Shown here: positions 1 to 7,319 of the stretch, piece by piece
Layout: every line of letters begins with the position of its first letter
Position numbering within the stretch: position 1 is the stretch's first letter
DNA from: Nitrospira sp.
GTDB taxonomy: Bacteria; Nitrospirota; Nitrospiria; Nitrospirales; Nitrospiraceae
NCBI GenBank assembly: GCA_015904045.1
Contig: JABMDG010000338.1
Coordinates: 1-10,316 of the forward strand
DNA length: 10,316 nucleotides
Reading direction: 5' to 3'
Notes under the pieces: model-generated
The model's database searches: none
Seen by the model: only the letters and a program-made list of their open reading frames with translations
Told to the model about the DNA's origin: nothing
Made by a program: the position numbers and the translations under genes

Positions 1-732
1 ATCGGACGCAGCGAGATCGGGTTGGTACGGGGAACGAATCAAGATGCGTTCATTACGATCGACCCGCTAGGTCTGTGGGCTGTCGCCGACGGGATGGGGG
101 GCCATGCCGGCGGAGAGGTGGCCGCCCAATTGGCAATTGCCAGCATCAGAGCGCACGCCGAATTATTGGCCGATACGCTCCGCCAAGGGCAAACCTCCTC
201 TCCTCAATTCTTGACCGAATTGATCGTACAGGCACATCTCGCCATCCTGGGACGAGCGCAGTTGGAGCCCGCACTCAAGGGCATGGGTACGACACTCGTC
301 ATGCTACTGATCCACTCGTCCGACACGCCTGAAGCCCATGTGGCTCATTTGGGCGACAGCCGCGCCTACCGGTTCCGCTCCGGTGCGCTGACCCTGCTCA
401 CCCGCGATCATACGCTGATCGAAAAATACCTTGCCCGTGGCATTCTGACTGAAAAGACGGCACGCACGCATCCTGAGCGGCACGTCCTGACGAAAGCCTT
501 GGGTATGTCGGCGCCGATGAGACCCTCCCTTTCTTCCTCCCCGCTTGAGAAAGAGGATCTTCTGCTCTTGTGTTCGGACGGTCTGACGAAGATGCTGGAG
601 GACGACGATATTCGGGATATCATGAGGGATGCCAAAGGAGATCCGATCCGGGCATGTGACCACCTGATCGACGCCTCATTGGAGCGCGGAGGCACGGACA
701 ACGTCACGGTGGTGGTCATCGGGCACACATGA
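1..732 (+). CDS. PP2C-family (PPM) Ser/Thr protein phosphatase, 5' end outside window
   Basis: Metal-dependent phosphatase that removes phosphate from Ser/Thr of proteins in the cytoplasm, usually opposing a Hanks-type kinase. The frame is open from base 1, and the first codons already read as the family's opening motif (GLVRGTNQD), so the gene starts upstream and only a few residues are missing. The TTG at 22 lies inside this motif and is not a credible start. Counting visible codons, the PPM signatures occur in order: NQD (13-15), VADGMGG (28-34), GMGTT (94-98), GDSRAY (118-123), CSDGLTK (191-197) and GGTDN (230-234). All four metal-binding aspartates (D15, D30, D193, D233) are present, so it should be active. 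The 243 visible codons match the length of compact bacterial PrpC/Stp-type enzymes. No membrane segment is seen. The partner kinase, if any, is not in the window. Family assignment is secure; substrate unknown. Confidence 0.95.
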   Translation: MGRSEIGLVRGTNQDAFITIDPLGLWAVADGMGGHAGGEVAAQLAIASIRAHAELLADTLRQGQTSSPQFLTELIVQAHLAILGRAQLEPALKGMGTTLVMLLIHSSDTPEAHVAHLGDSRAYRFRSGALTLLTRDHTLIEKYLARGILTEKTARTHPERHVLTKALGMSAPMRPSLSSSPLEKEDLLLLCSDGLTKMLEDDDIRDIMRDAKGDPIRACDHLIDASLERGGTDNVTVVVIGHT

Positions 733-753
733 CCCCAGATCTCCGAGCCGATA

Positions 754-782
754 TTGACAAGCTCCACAAGAGTGTGTAGCTT
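754..782 (+). promoter_or_regulatory. Candidate sigma-70 promoter for the SnoaL-like gene
   Basis: A perfect -35 hexamer TTGACA at 754-759 is followed after 17 bp by a weak -10, TAGCTT, at 777-782. It lies in the 109-bp gap after the phosphatase gene. A second -10-like element with an upstream TG (TGCTATTCT, 787-795) lies too far from this -35 to pair with it but could act alone. A small inverted repeat (CCGAT 799-803, ATCGG 811-815) would fall in the leader. Only the -35 is strong. Confidence 0.4.
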
Positions 783-841
783 CAAGTGCTATTCTTCACC
801 GATTCTCTCGATCGGACAGTTCCATCACAGGGGGACATCGA

Positions 842-1726
842 ATGGGTCGTTCTACAGCCATGGTTGTGTGCAGCGTGTTGAGTGCCCTGCTTGCGGTGCC
901 GGGGGTCATGGCGGGGGCACCGGAGACAACCGATCCGGAGACCGTCATTCGCGCACTTGTCAAAGCCAACGTCGAAAAAGATATGGCCACCATGTCTCGT
1001 CTCATGGCGCACGATGCCGATATCACCAGTTTTTCAGTCGGTGGACGCAAGTACGTGGGCTGGTCGGAATTCGAGCGGGAGATGCAGGAAGAGTTCGCCA
1101 GTGTTCAGAAGTTTGAAATTCCGATCCGCGAGCTCAGGGTCTGGCACAAGGGAGACGTCGCGTGGTTCACAATGGAACTGGACTATACCCGGTACGTTAA
1201 GGAAGGCACCGAGCTCAAACGCATGCTGCTCCCATTGCGCGAAACGGGCGTTCTGGAGCGCCGAAACGGACAATGGGTGATGCTGTCGTTTCATGAGTCA
1301 TTTCGCTCCGCGCAGATGAACGGCCCCCTGGCCCAATCGAGCGCCTCCCCCGCGCAACAACTTCGGGTGACCAATCCGCCGGCGGCGGCCATGCCGGATG
1401 TGAGCGGGGACTGGGATATCCTCGAAGTGGAGGATGAAAAACGCTATAAGGCGACGTTGGACAAGAACGGAAACGGCCCCTATACGCAACACCAGGGACG
1501 GTTCGTCACCACGAAAATTGAAAACCGGCTGTGGCAAGGCACGTGGCACCAGCCCGGCAACGATCGAGAAGGCGGATTCGAAGTCCTTCTCTCGGAAGAC
1601 GGCAAGGAAGCCAAGGGCATCTGGTGGTACACACGATACCAAGCGACTAAAAATATTCCACCGAAAGAACACGGCGGGACCTATTACTGGAAAAAAATAT
1701 CGCCACCATCGGCTAGCGCCCAATGA
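842..1726 (+). CDS. Exported SnoaL-like (NTF2-fold) protein with C-terminal beta-rich domain
   Basis: A 294-residue protein of unknown function. The ATG at 842 has a good ribosome site, AGGGGGA (829-835), six bases upstream. Residues 1-24 form a Sec signal peptide: short basic start, hydrophobic stretch VVCSVLSALLAVPG, likely cleavage after VMA; the cysteine at 10 is not in a lipobox. Residues about 30-155 look like a SnoaL/DUF4440-type NTF2 fold: a helical start with the pattern VIRALVKANVEKDMATM, then a strand with a VGW turn, alternating strands, and the closing GQWVMLSFHESF. These folds often bind small hydrophobic ligands or act as isomerases or hydrolases, but no catalytic set can be assigned. 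After a low-complexity Ala/Pro/Ser linker (156-183), residues 184-288 begin with VSGDWDI and are rich in Trp, Tyr and beta-strand-like alternation, resembling lipocalin-like domains. It probably works outside the cytoplasm with the exported copper-fold protein encoded 80 bp downstream. The N-terminal fold call is fairly good; the C-terminal one is tentative. Confidence 0.75.
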   Translation: MGRSTAMVVCSVLSALLAVPGVMAGAPETTDPETVIRALVKANVEKDMATMSRLMAHDADITSFSVGGRKYVGWSEFEREMQEEFASVQKFEIPIRELRVWHKGDVAWFTMELDYTRYVKEGTELKRMLLPLRETGVLERRNGQWVMLSFHESFRSAQMNGPLAQSSASPAQQLRVTNPPAAAMPDVSGDWDILEVEDEKRYKATLDKNGNGPYTQHQGRFVTTKIENRLWQGTWHQPGNDREGGFEVLLSEDGKEAKGIWWYTRYQATKNIPPKEHGGTYYWKKISPPSASAQ

Positions 1727-1806
1727 GCCACTCTGTTTCTCTTCCGTCAAACCAACAAATCGGAGTCCGGTTCACCATCACAGCTTTATTTCCTCTGGGA
1801 GGACTT

Positions 1807-2811
1807 ATGTTTAGATCCCTTATTCTTCTTGCCATGAGCGTCTTCATGATCTCATCCGCCTACGCCGATGGGGGACATGAGCACCATGCCATTCCCACAC
1901 TGAAGAAGCAGGTTGGCTCGAAGATCACGTATGGAGAAAATACCGCGACCCTGACCTTCGGCCCGATCGATCTTCCCACCGGCCATGGGGAAGGTGACAT
2001 GGGCGACTCCATGCCGCGGTTTTATTTCCAGCTCCCCGAAGACAAGTATTTGATCGGTTTCAAATCCGCCCTGTCCACGGTCGAGGGGAAGGAATTACCG
2101 AGAAATTACTTGCACCATATCTTGATGATCAACAACACGAGACCCAGCGTCTCCTGCCCTGGCGAACCACTCTTCTTTGGCGGAGCGGGGCTTGAGATGG
2201 CGGAAACGCAATTCCCTGACGGATACGGTGTGAAACTCGCGAAAGATGATAAGCTCATGACGGTCGTCGCCTTCTATCATGGCGCTCCTCCCACCAAGAA
2301 TGTCATCGCAACCTTCACGATGTATTTTGCGCCGAAGACTAAACCGGTCCAGGCCATGGACATCTATCAGGTCGGGGTCAATATCGTCTGTTTCACCAAA
2401 TTCGGCGATCGCCCGGCGGATCAGACTGACGAGGGAATCGAAATCGGGGCCGGCGTTCAAGTTCGTACGGCGCCACTGAAATTCAGCATGGACGGCTGTG
2501 TCAAGTATGCATATCCGCATGGCCATGATGAACTGCTATTGATCGCGCTGGAGAACAAGACCAAGAAACAGACCCTTCTCCGGACCGTCCCGGATGTTGA
2601 ACGGGACGGTACGCTCCGAGAATTCCTGCCTCACCAAGTCTATAAGGACAGTCAGGGCTTCCAGATTTCGAAGGCGGATGACTATGAAATGGTCATGGTC
2701 TACCACCATTCTCTGCAGAAGACTGAACTCCAACACGGCATGGGGAATTACCTGCTATACATGACCCCGGGATCCTGCCCGGCAGAGAAGAAGACCGCCT
2801 CCGCCTTCTGA
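1807..2811 (+). CDS. Exported protein with PHM/DBM-like two-copper monooxygenase fold (putative)
   Basis: A 334-residue precursor. I chose the ATG at 1807 because a strong ribosome site, GGGAGGA (1797-1803), precedes it and the protein then starts with a clear signal peptide (MFRSLILLAMSVFMISSAYA, cleavage after AYA). An in-frame ATG at 1723 overlaps the preceding stop and would bury the signal peptide. The mature protein begins with a His-rich segment (DGGHEHH). The later residues match the copper-ligand order of peptidylglycine alpha-hydroxylating and dopamine beta-monooxygenases: LHHILMIN (H103, H104), YHG (H158), PHGHD (H238, H240), and HGMGNYLLYM (M312), compared with H107/H108, H172, H242/H244 and M314 in rat PHM as I recall them. 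The spacing of most ligands is nearly the same. Extra histidines lie at 300-301 and 310; cysteines at 117, 195, 231 and 324 could form disulfides. Known relatives use copper, O2 and a reductant to hydroxylate C-H bonds; here activity and substrate are inferred only. A copper-binding role without catalysis is an alternative. Confidence 0.65.
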   Translation: MFRSLILLAMSVFMISSAYADGGHEHHAIPTLKKQVGSKITYGENTATLTFGPIDLPTGHGEGDMGDSMPRFYFQLPEDKYLIGFKSALSTVEGKELPRNYLHHILMINNTRPSVSCPGEPLFFGGAGLEMAETQFPDGYGVKLAKDDKLMTVVAFYHGAPPTKNVIATFTMYFAPKTKPVQAMDIYQVGVNIVCFTKFGDRPADQTDEGIEIGAGVQVRTAPLKFSMDGCVKYAYPHGHDELLLIALENKTKKQTLLRTVPDVERDGTLREFLPHQVYKDSQGFQISKADDYEMVMVYHHSLQKTELQHGMGNYLLYMTPGSCPAEKKTASAF

Positions 2812-2823
2812 TCACTCCCTTAC

Positions 2824-2855
2824 GGGCCTGCCGGACCACAGCCGCCGGCAGGCCC
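2824..2855 (+). terminator. GC-rich hairpin after the exported-protein genes, probable terminator
   Basis: A perfect 11-bp inverted repeat, GGGCCTGCCGG (2824-2834) and CCGGCAGGCCC (2845-2855), with a 10-base loop, starts 12 bases after the stop codon. It is very stable, but the following bases (AGTTCCAACC) are not a clear T-run. It may therefore be a weakly U-tailed terminator or a 3'-end-protecting stem. Confidence 0.6.
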
Positions 2856-2932
2856 AGTTCCAACCTTCCAGTCCGTTCAAAATTGTTCACGCTAACGGGT
2901 CCTAACCCCATTATCTTCAATTAAAACTCATC

Positions 2933-3023
2933 CTGCTCTGGGTTTCTGAGCAGCACTTGTGATATTCAATGCACCAGCTCGGCGTCATTGACCTGAGCCT
3001 GTTAGAGCGGCTTGCTCAGAAAC
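2933..3023 (+). promoter_or_regulatory. Competing inverted repeats upstream of the large fusion gene
   Basis: Two possible hairpins share one strand. CTGCTC (2933-2938) pairs with GAGCAG (2948-2953) as a short local hairpin. GTTTCTGAGCA (2942-2952) pairs perfectly over 11 bp with TGCTCAGAAAC (3013-3023), 60 bases away and ending 15 bases before the ATG at 3039. The two pairings exclude each other, so an RNA leader could switch between them. Whether this region is transcribed is not shown; an extended -10-like element (TGTGATATT, 2958-2966) without a good -35 lies inside it. Confidence 0.35.
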
Positions 3024-3038
3024 ACCGGAACACGCGCT

Positions 3039-6000
3039 ATGCCGCAGAGTGAGCCCATCTCGATTCTCCTCGTCAACGAGATCGCCGAAGAAATCAAACT
3101 GACCACGCTCAGTTTTCGAGGCTTCTTTCCAAACTGCCGAATCGAAGCAGTCTACTCCCTGGAGGAGGCGATCCAGTGGGCGCCTCGTGCTGCATGGCAT
3201 CTCATCCTGCTCGATGACAACCTCCTGACTCAACGTGCAACGACTATCTTGCCGGAGCTCAAACGACTTGTTCCCGCAGTCGTCCTGGTGTTGCAAACCG
3301 AGCGTAGCGACTCCACCTCCGCGCTGAATGCGTTGCACGCCGGGGCGGACTTTCTGCTCTACAAGAAATCGCCCGCGTTCCTCACCGAGTTGGTGTTGTA
3401 CACACGAGATGCCTTTGAAAAACGTGACCTGCGTCTCACGCTCGATCGAACGCAGGAGCGCTACGGCCGACTGGTGGACGCATTGAACGACGTCGTGTAT
3501 GAGCTCGATACGGATGGGCGGTTCACCTACGTGAGTCCGCTCATTACCAGAATCCTTGGATATTCACAGGAAGAGTTACTCGGGACTCCCTACTCGGTCA
3601 TTGTTCCGTCAGACCAACTCGATCTGGCCCGACATTGTTTCAACGACCGGAGAACCGGGACACGGGCATCTCGACAGATCGAACTGGATCTCATTCGTAA
3701 GCCATCCCCGGACTCGCCAAGTCCAGCCCGCATCAGAATCGAGTTGAGCGCGAAGGGACTCTATGACTCTGAACGGCGGTACCGCGGCGCCTTAGGGATC
3801 TTGCGCGATGTGTCGCAACACCGCCGCCAAGAAGCAACCATTCACCACTTGGAGCATCAGCTGCAAGAAACCGATCGGCTGCTCGCTCTCTCTCAACGCC
3901 TTTCGACGCTCTCAACACATTTACACGACCCTCACCAAGCCATCCGCACACAGGCGCAACTCCTGCTCCAATCTATTCGGGAGTCCCGGCTGGTGGAACA
4001 TGCTGAGTCGCTGGCGGCCTCTGCAGCTGACGCGCTTCGGATCGGAGCGGACCTGGTCCAGGCTGCAACGGAACTCACCGCCCGCCGAAAGAACGTGAAC
4101 GACCTCCTCGATACCGTCCTGGCGGCCACGTCCCCTTCGTTTCCGAACACCGGCCGGATCGAACGATCGTATACCCCGACTCTGCCTCCCTTCAGTGGAG
4201 ACTCCGATACGGTCATGCAACTTCTCCGCGTTCTGACCTCCTATGCGCAGCGCCATCTCGCAGCGACCGGGAGCCGCCACGGTCTTCGAATCAGCACCAG
4301 GGCACTCGAGCCAACCGGCGCACCAACCGCGCTCGGCTCCACCTCACGCACACATGAACCGGTCGCTGAAATTGAAGTACGCCTCCAAGAAACTGACACG
4401 ACCGTTGCGGAGGAGGGCCCTGCCGATCAGACGCCCAGCGACATTTTTGACGCCTACACCTTGGTCAAACAATTGGGCGGACGATTAGAGCTGCTCGCCC
4501 CGGCCGGAGGTCTTTTCTCGATCACCGTCTGGATTCCGACGAGATCGACGCCACCGCCCAACAGCGATCCAGGTCCGCCGCCCCTTCCCGTCGCGTGGCC
4601 ACACACTCACGCCGAGCCTTCATCGGTCGCAGCGCCTCACACTGAGATCTCCCCTCCTCAGCCCCAACCCTTATATTCGCCCGCTCCCCCACCTCTGCCC
4701 GATCGCCGCACGAACGTTCGCATCGCCACCAGTCTTCCCGCACGCGTGGCCATCGGAAATACCGTGCGCGAAGGCACCCTGACCGATCTGAATTTGCGTG
4801 GAGCCACCGTAGAGCTCGCGGGGCGACTTCCACCGCTCGCCCAACAACCAGCTCTGTTCACGCTCAAGACTGCTGCGGGCGTATTCGAGTTGCATGCGAC
4901 CGCTCATGACCGGGGAAGGACCACACAACCAACCACAGCAGGAGCACCGGCCTCCCGATTGGCGTTCCTGTTCACCGCTCTCACGAACACCGAGCACAAA
5001 ATCCTGGAGTCCTATGTCGAGGAAGCACGGGCACGCACTCTCGACGCAACCGTCGACGTCCTCCTCATGGCATCGGATACGCTGGAACAGCCGGACGCCA
5101 TCGCGGGCGAATCCCAGTTGCGAGGAACTGACCACCGGGAAACCTTGAGGGTCCGTGTTACCCTCCCGGTTCGTGTAGGCCTTTCCTCGCTCGGCGAGCG
5201 CAGCAAGTCACTGCTGGGCCTCGTCATCAATTTCAGCCGCGGCGGCCTGTGTTTTCAAACAAGTGGGCCTCTCGGATCCGTAGGAGACCCCATCGCAGTC
5301 CATTTTTCCTCGACCAGCCATCTCGGACAGCCACGGGCGCATGAGCCGGATGTCCCTGAAGCGATCCTGGACGGCCGTATCGTGTACATGACGCCAGACC
5401 AGACCGTTCCATCCGAATTGAGAGGTGGCCCCACCCAACCAGGACAGCGCATTGGTATTCGATTCTTCCGGTTGACGCCCTTCGCGGAACGGGAAATTAA
5501 CCGAGTCATCGCCCAGCATGTCGGATCTTCCATGATTCTGGCCGGTACCGTCGGCCGCTCTTCGATCGTGAGCGCCAGACGGGAATGCCGAAATGTCCGG
5601 CATCAAGTCATCGCCGTGACAGATGACCATGCCCGCCATCAGATCTCACCCACTACCCCGATCGTGATCATCGCTCCAGGATTCGGATTGACGCAGACCG
5701 ATTACCTTCCGCTTTCGTTTTATCTTGCGGCGAACCGGTTCCGCGTCCTTCGGTACGATCACACGAATCATATAGGGCAAAGCGACGGGGACCTTCTGCA
5801 AACCACTCTGCGCGGGATGCAGACAGACCTGCAGGCTGTACTAGATTTTGTCGCCACAACCTGGCCGGCCGCGTCACTTACCCTGCTGGCCGAGGATCTC
5901 AGCGCCCGTGTTGCCCTCAACGTGTTGGCTCAGGGCAAGACGGCGGATCAATTGCTTCTCGTGAATCCAGTGTTCGATATTGAGCTGGCGCTTTCTACCC

Positions 6001-7253
6001 TCTTTCAGACCTCGACGGTTGAAGACTACCGGCAGGGCGTCCGGAAAGGCATCGCCAATCTTTGGGGCCTGAATATTAATCTTGATCAGTTTATCGGGGA
6101 CGCGATTGCGGGCGAGTACACCGATATGGCATCGCTGGCAACAGACCTGGCCAAACTGGTCTTGAAACCTGTGGTCGTGACTTCTCCGGGAAAACATCGT
6201 CACCCTTACAGCCGGTTCGGCCCGCAAGACCAGTCCTTCCGTGCACTTGGCCCCTCGCTCACCATTGTGCCACTGCAGGCAGATCTCTCCAGTGAATCGA
6301 ACGTCTATGATGACCGCCACGCCGACGCATTCAGAGCCATCGTGAAATTAATACCGGGCTCACCGGCAGGAAGCCTTCCCACGATACAGACGAGTGAGCC
6401 CACTCAACGAGATATTCATTACCAACGGCAACTCGAACAGGAGCGTATCCGCCTCTGCCATCATGTCTCACAAGCGACGCGCGACGCCCTGTGGGTCGCA
6501 CAGCTCAACCAGACCTCCAAATTCAGCGACCTGGCGGACTACCAGTCCCTCCAACACACCATCCACCGGCAGATGCTCCCCCTTGCACCCGGCATGACAG
6601 TTCTCGACATCGGCTGCGGACAGAGCGACTTCGCCTGCACGCTATTCACCAATCAGCTCTATCACCGCTCGCATCATCCCGAGATCTTGGCCCCCCCCCT
6701 CAAGTATGTCGGCTTAGACCAGTCTGATGAAACCCTCACGCATGCAGAACACCGTATCAGCGCCGTTCTTCGTGGACTGGGGATGGCGACCATTTCCCCG
6801 GCCATCACGCAATCACTGACCATGAGCTGGCTGCGTAGCGAGTGGGGGGATTCCCTTCCCCTTATCGACCATTCGATGGACCGGATCCTCTGCCACTTAT
6901 CCCTGTGCTTCGTTCCATCTCCCTTAAGCTGTGTACGGGAGGCCCTTCGGGTCTTGCACCACAATGGTACGCTGGTCCTGACCTGCTTTCAGCCCCACAC
7001 CGACCTCGCGATCCCGTTCCGACGCCACCTCCGCGAGACACACCATGACGAGTCCTGTGCGTCGGCTCAAATTCTCACGCATTTCTTCGGCCGCCTCCGC
7101 GAAGCGGTTCGCCATGGCTTACTTCATTGCTACGAACGAAATGAGCTTGTCCGCCTGCTCCTTCATGCCGGAGCCGGTCCGATCCAGATTGTGCCCATTC
7201 TTGACAACCAGCTCTTGCTTGCCGTGGTCGAGAAGGGCAAATCTGCTGGCTGA
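3039..7253 (+). CDS. Giant fusion: REC-PAS-pseudokinase-PilZ-PilZ-LuxD-like hydrolase-SAM methyltransferase
   Basis: A 1404-residue cytoplasmic signalling protein with no membrane segments. The ATG at 3039 has only a weak ribosome site; a TTG at 3012 would add nine residues. Domains in order: (a) REC, 1-125, with D59 in LILLDD, T87 and K109, but the first acidic pair changed to N13-E14; (b) PAS, about 138-262; (c) a histidine-kinase-like region, 262-500, with no normal H-box (THLHDPHQAI), no N-box asparagines and no DxGxG, but a recognisable closing TLVKQLGGRLEL, so probably inactive; (d) a proline-rich linker, 503-556; (e) PilZ 1, 555-660, with R557-xxx-R561 but DLNLRG instead of D/NxSxxG; (f) PilZ 2, 696-826, with R700-xxx-R704 and NFSRGG (731-736), an intact c-di-GMP motif; (g) a LuxD-like alpha/beta-hydrolase, 870-1105, with APGFG, RYDHTNHIGQSDG and LSARV; (h) a class I SAM methyltransferase, 1125-1400, with VLDIGCG (1188-1194), YVGLDQS (1223-1229) and the post-motif EALRVLHHNGTLVL. 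Substrate unknown. It lies just upstream of a histidine kinase gene. Confidence 0.85.
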   Translation: MPQSEPISILLVNEIAEEIKLTTLSFRGFFPNCRIEAVYSLEEAIQWAPRAAWHLILLDDNLLTQRATTILPELKRLVPAVVLVLQTERSDSTSALNALHAGADFLLYKKSPAFLTELVLYTRDAFEKRDLRLTLDRTQERYGRLVDALNDVVYELDTDGRFTYVSPLITRILGYSQEELLGTPYSVIVPSDQLDLARHCFNDRRTGTRASRQIELDLIRKPSPDSPSPARIRIELSAKGLYDSERRYRGALGILRDVSQHRRQEATIHHLEHQLQETDRLLALSQRLSTLSTHLHDPHQAIRTQAQLLLQSIRESRLVEHAESLAASAADALRIGADLVQAATELTARRKNVNDLLDTVLAATSPSFPNTGRIERSYTPTLPPFSGDSDTVMQLLRVLTSYAQRHLAATGSRHGLRISTRALEPTGAPTALGSTSRTHEPVAEIEVRLQETDTTVAEEGPADQTPSDIFDAYTLVKQLGGRLELLAPAGGLFSITVWIPTRSTPPPNSDPGPPPLPVAWPHTHAEPSSVAAPHTEISPPQPQPLYSPAPPPLPDRRTNVRIATSLPARVAIGNTVREGTLTDLNLRGATVELAGRLPPLAQQPALFTLKTAAGVFELHATAHDRGRTTQPTTAGAPASRLAFLFTALTNTEHKILESYVEEARARTLDATVDVLLMASDTLEQPDAIAGESQLRGTDHRETLRVRVTLPVRVGLSSLGERSKSLLGLVINFSRGGLCFQTSGPLGSVGDPIAVHFSSTSHLGQPRAHEPDVPEAILDGRIVYMTPDQTVPSELRGGPTQPGQRIGIRFFRLTPFAEREINRVIAQHVGSSMILAGTVGRSSIVSARRECRNVRHQVIAVTDDHARHQISPTTPIVIIAPGFGLTQTDYLPLSFYLAANRFRVLRYDHTNHIGQSDGDLLQTTLRGMQTDLQAVLDFVATTWPAASLTLLAEDLSARVALNVLAQGKTADQLLLVNPVFDIELALSTLFQTSTVEDYRQGVRKGIANLWGLNINLDQFIGDAIAGEYTDMASLATDLAKLVLKPVVVTSPGKHRHPYSRFGPQDQSFRALGPSLTIVPLQADLSSESNVYDDRHADAFRAIVKLIPGSPAGSLPTIQTSEPTQRDIHYQRQLEQERIRLCHHVSQATRDALWVAQLNQTSKFSDLADYQSLQHTIHRQMLPLAPGMTVLDIGCGQSDFACTLFTNQLYHRSHHPEILAPPLKYVGLDQSDETLTHAEHRISAVLRGLGMATISPAITQSLTMSWLRSEWGDSLPLIDHSMDRILCHLSLCFVPSPLSCVREALRVLHHNGTLVLTCFQPHTDLAIPFRRHLRETHHDESCASAQILTHFFGRLREAVRHGLLHCYERNELVRLLLHAGAGPIQIVPILDNQLLLAVVEKGKSAG
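6691..6699 (+). repeat. Nine-C homopolymer inside the methyltransferase coding region
   Basis: A run of nine C bases encodes part of Ala-Pro-Pro-Leu at residues 1218-1221 of the fusion protein, between SAM motif I and the acidic residue of motif II. Loss of one C would put a TAG in frame at 6715-6717; gain of one C would put a TGA in frame at 6725-6727. The tract length here keeps the full frame open. Confidence 0.9.
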
Positions 7254-7269
7254 AGCCGCCCTCACCATG

Positions 7270-7275
7270 TATACT
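7270..7275 (+). promoter_or_regulatory. Possible -10 element before the kinase gene
   Basis: TATACT is a close match to a sigma-70 -10 hexamer, about 100 bases before the kinase start. The base positions expected for a -35 (around 7247-7252, TGGCTG) match poorly. It would place the operator-like palindromes at 7320-7338 in the transcribed leader. Weak evidence. Confidence 0.2.
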
Positions 7276-7319
7276 GCGAGGTTGGTGACCGGCACTGCAC
7301 GTCGGTTCCGGCTCGCCGC

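Noticed and set aside
1723..1806. In-frame upstream ATG for the copper-fold protein, overlapping the preceding stop
   Set aside because: It would place 28 extra residues before a clear signal peptide, and the ATG at 1807 has a much better ribosome site.
7283..7299. TGGTGACCGGCACTGCA as a sigma-54 promoter before the kinase gene
   Set aside because: The GG to GC spacing is eleven bases rather than the required ten, and the -12 half is not TTGC.
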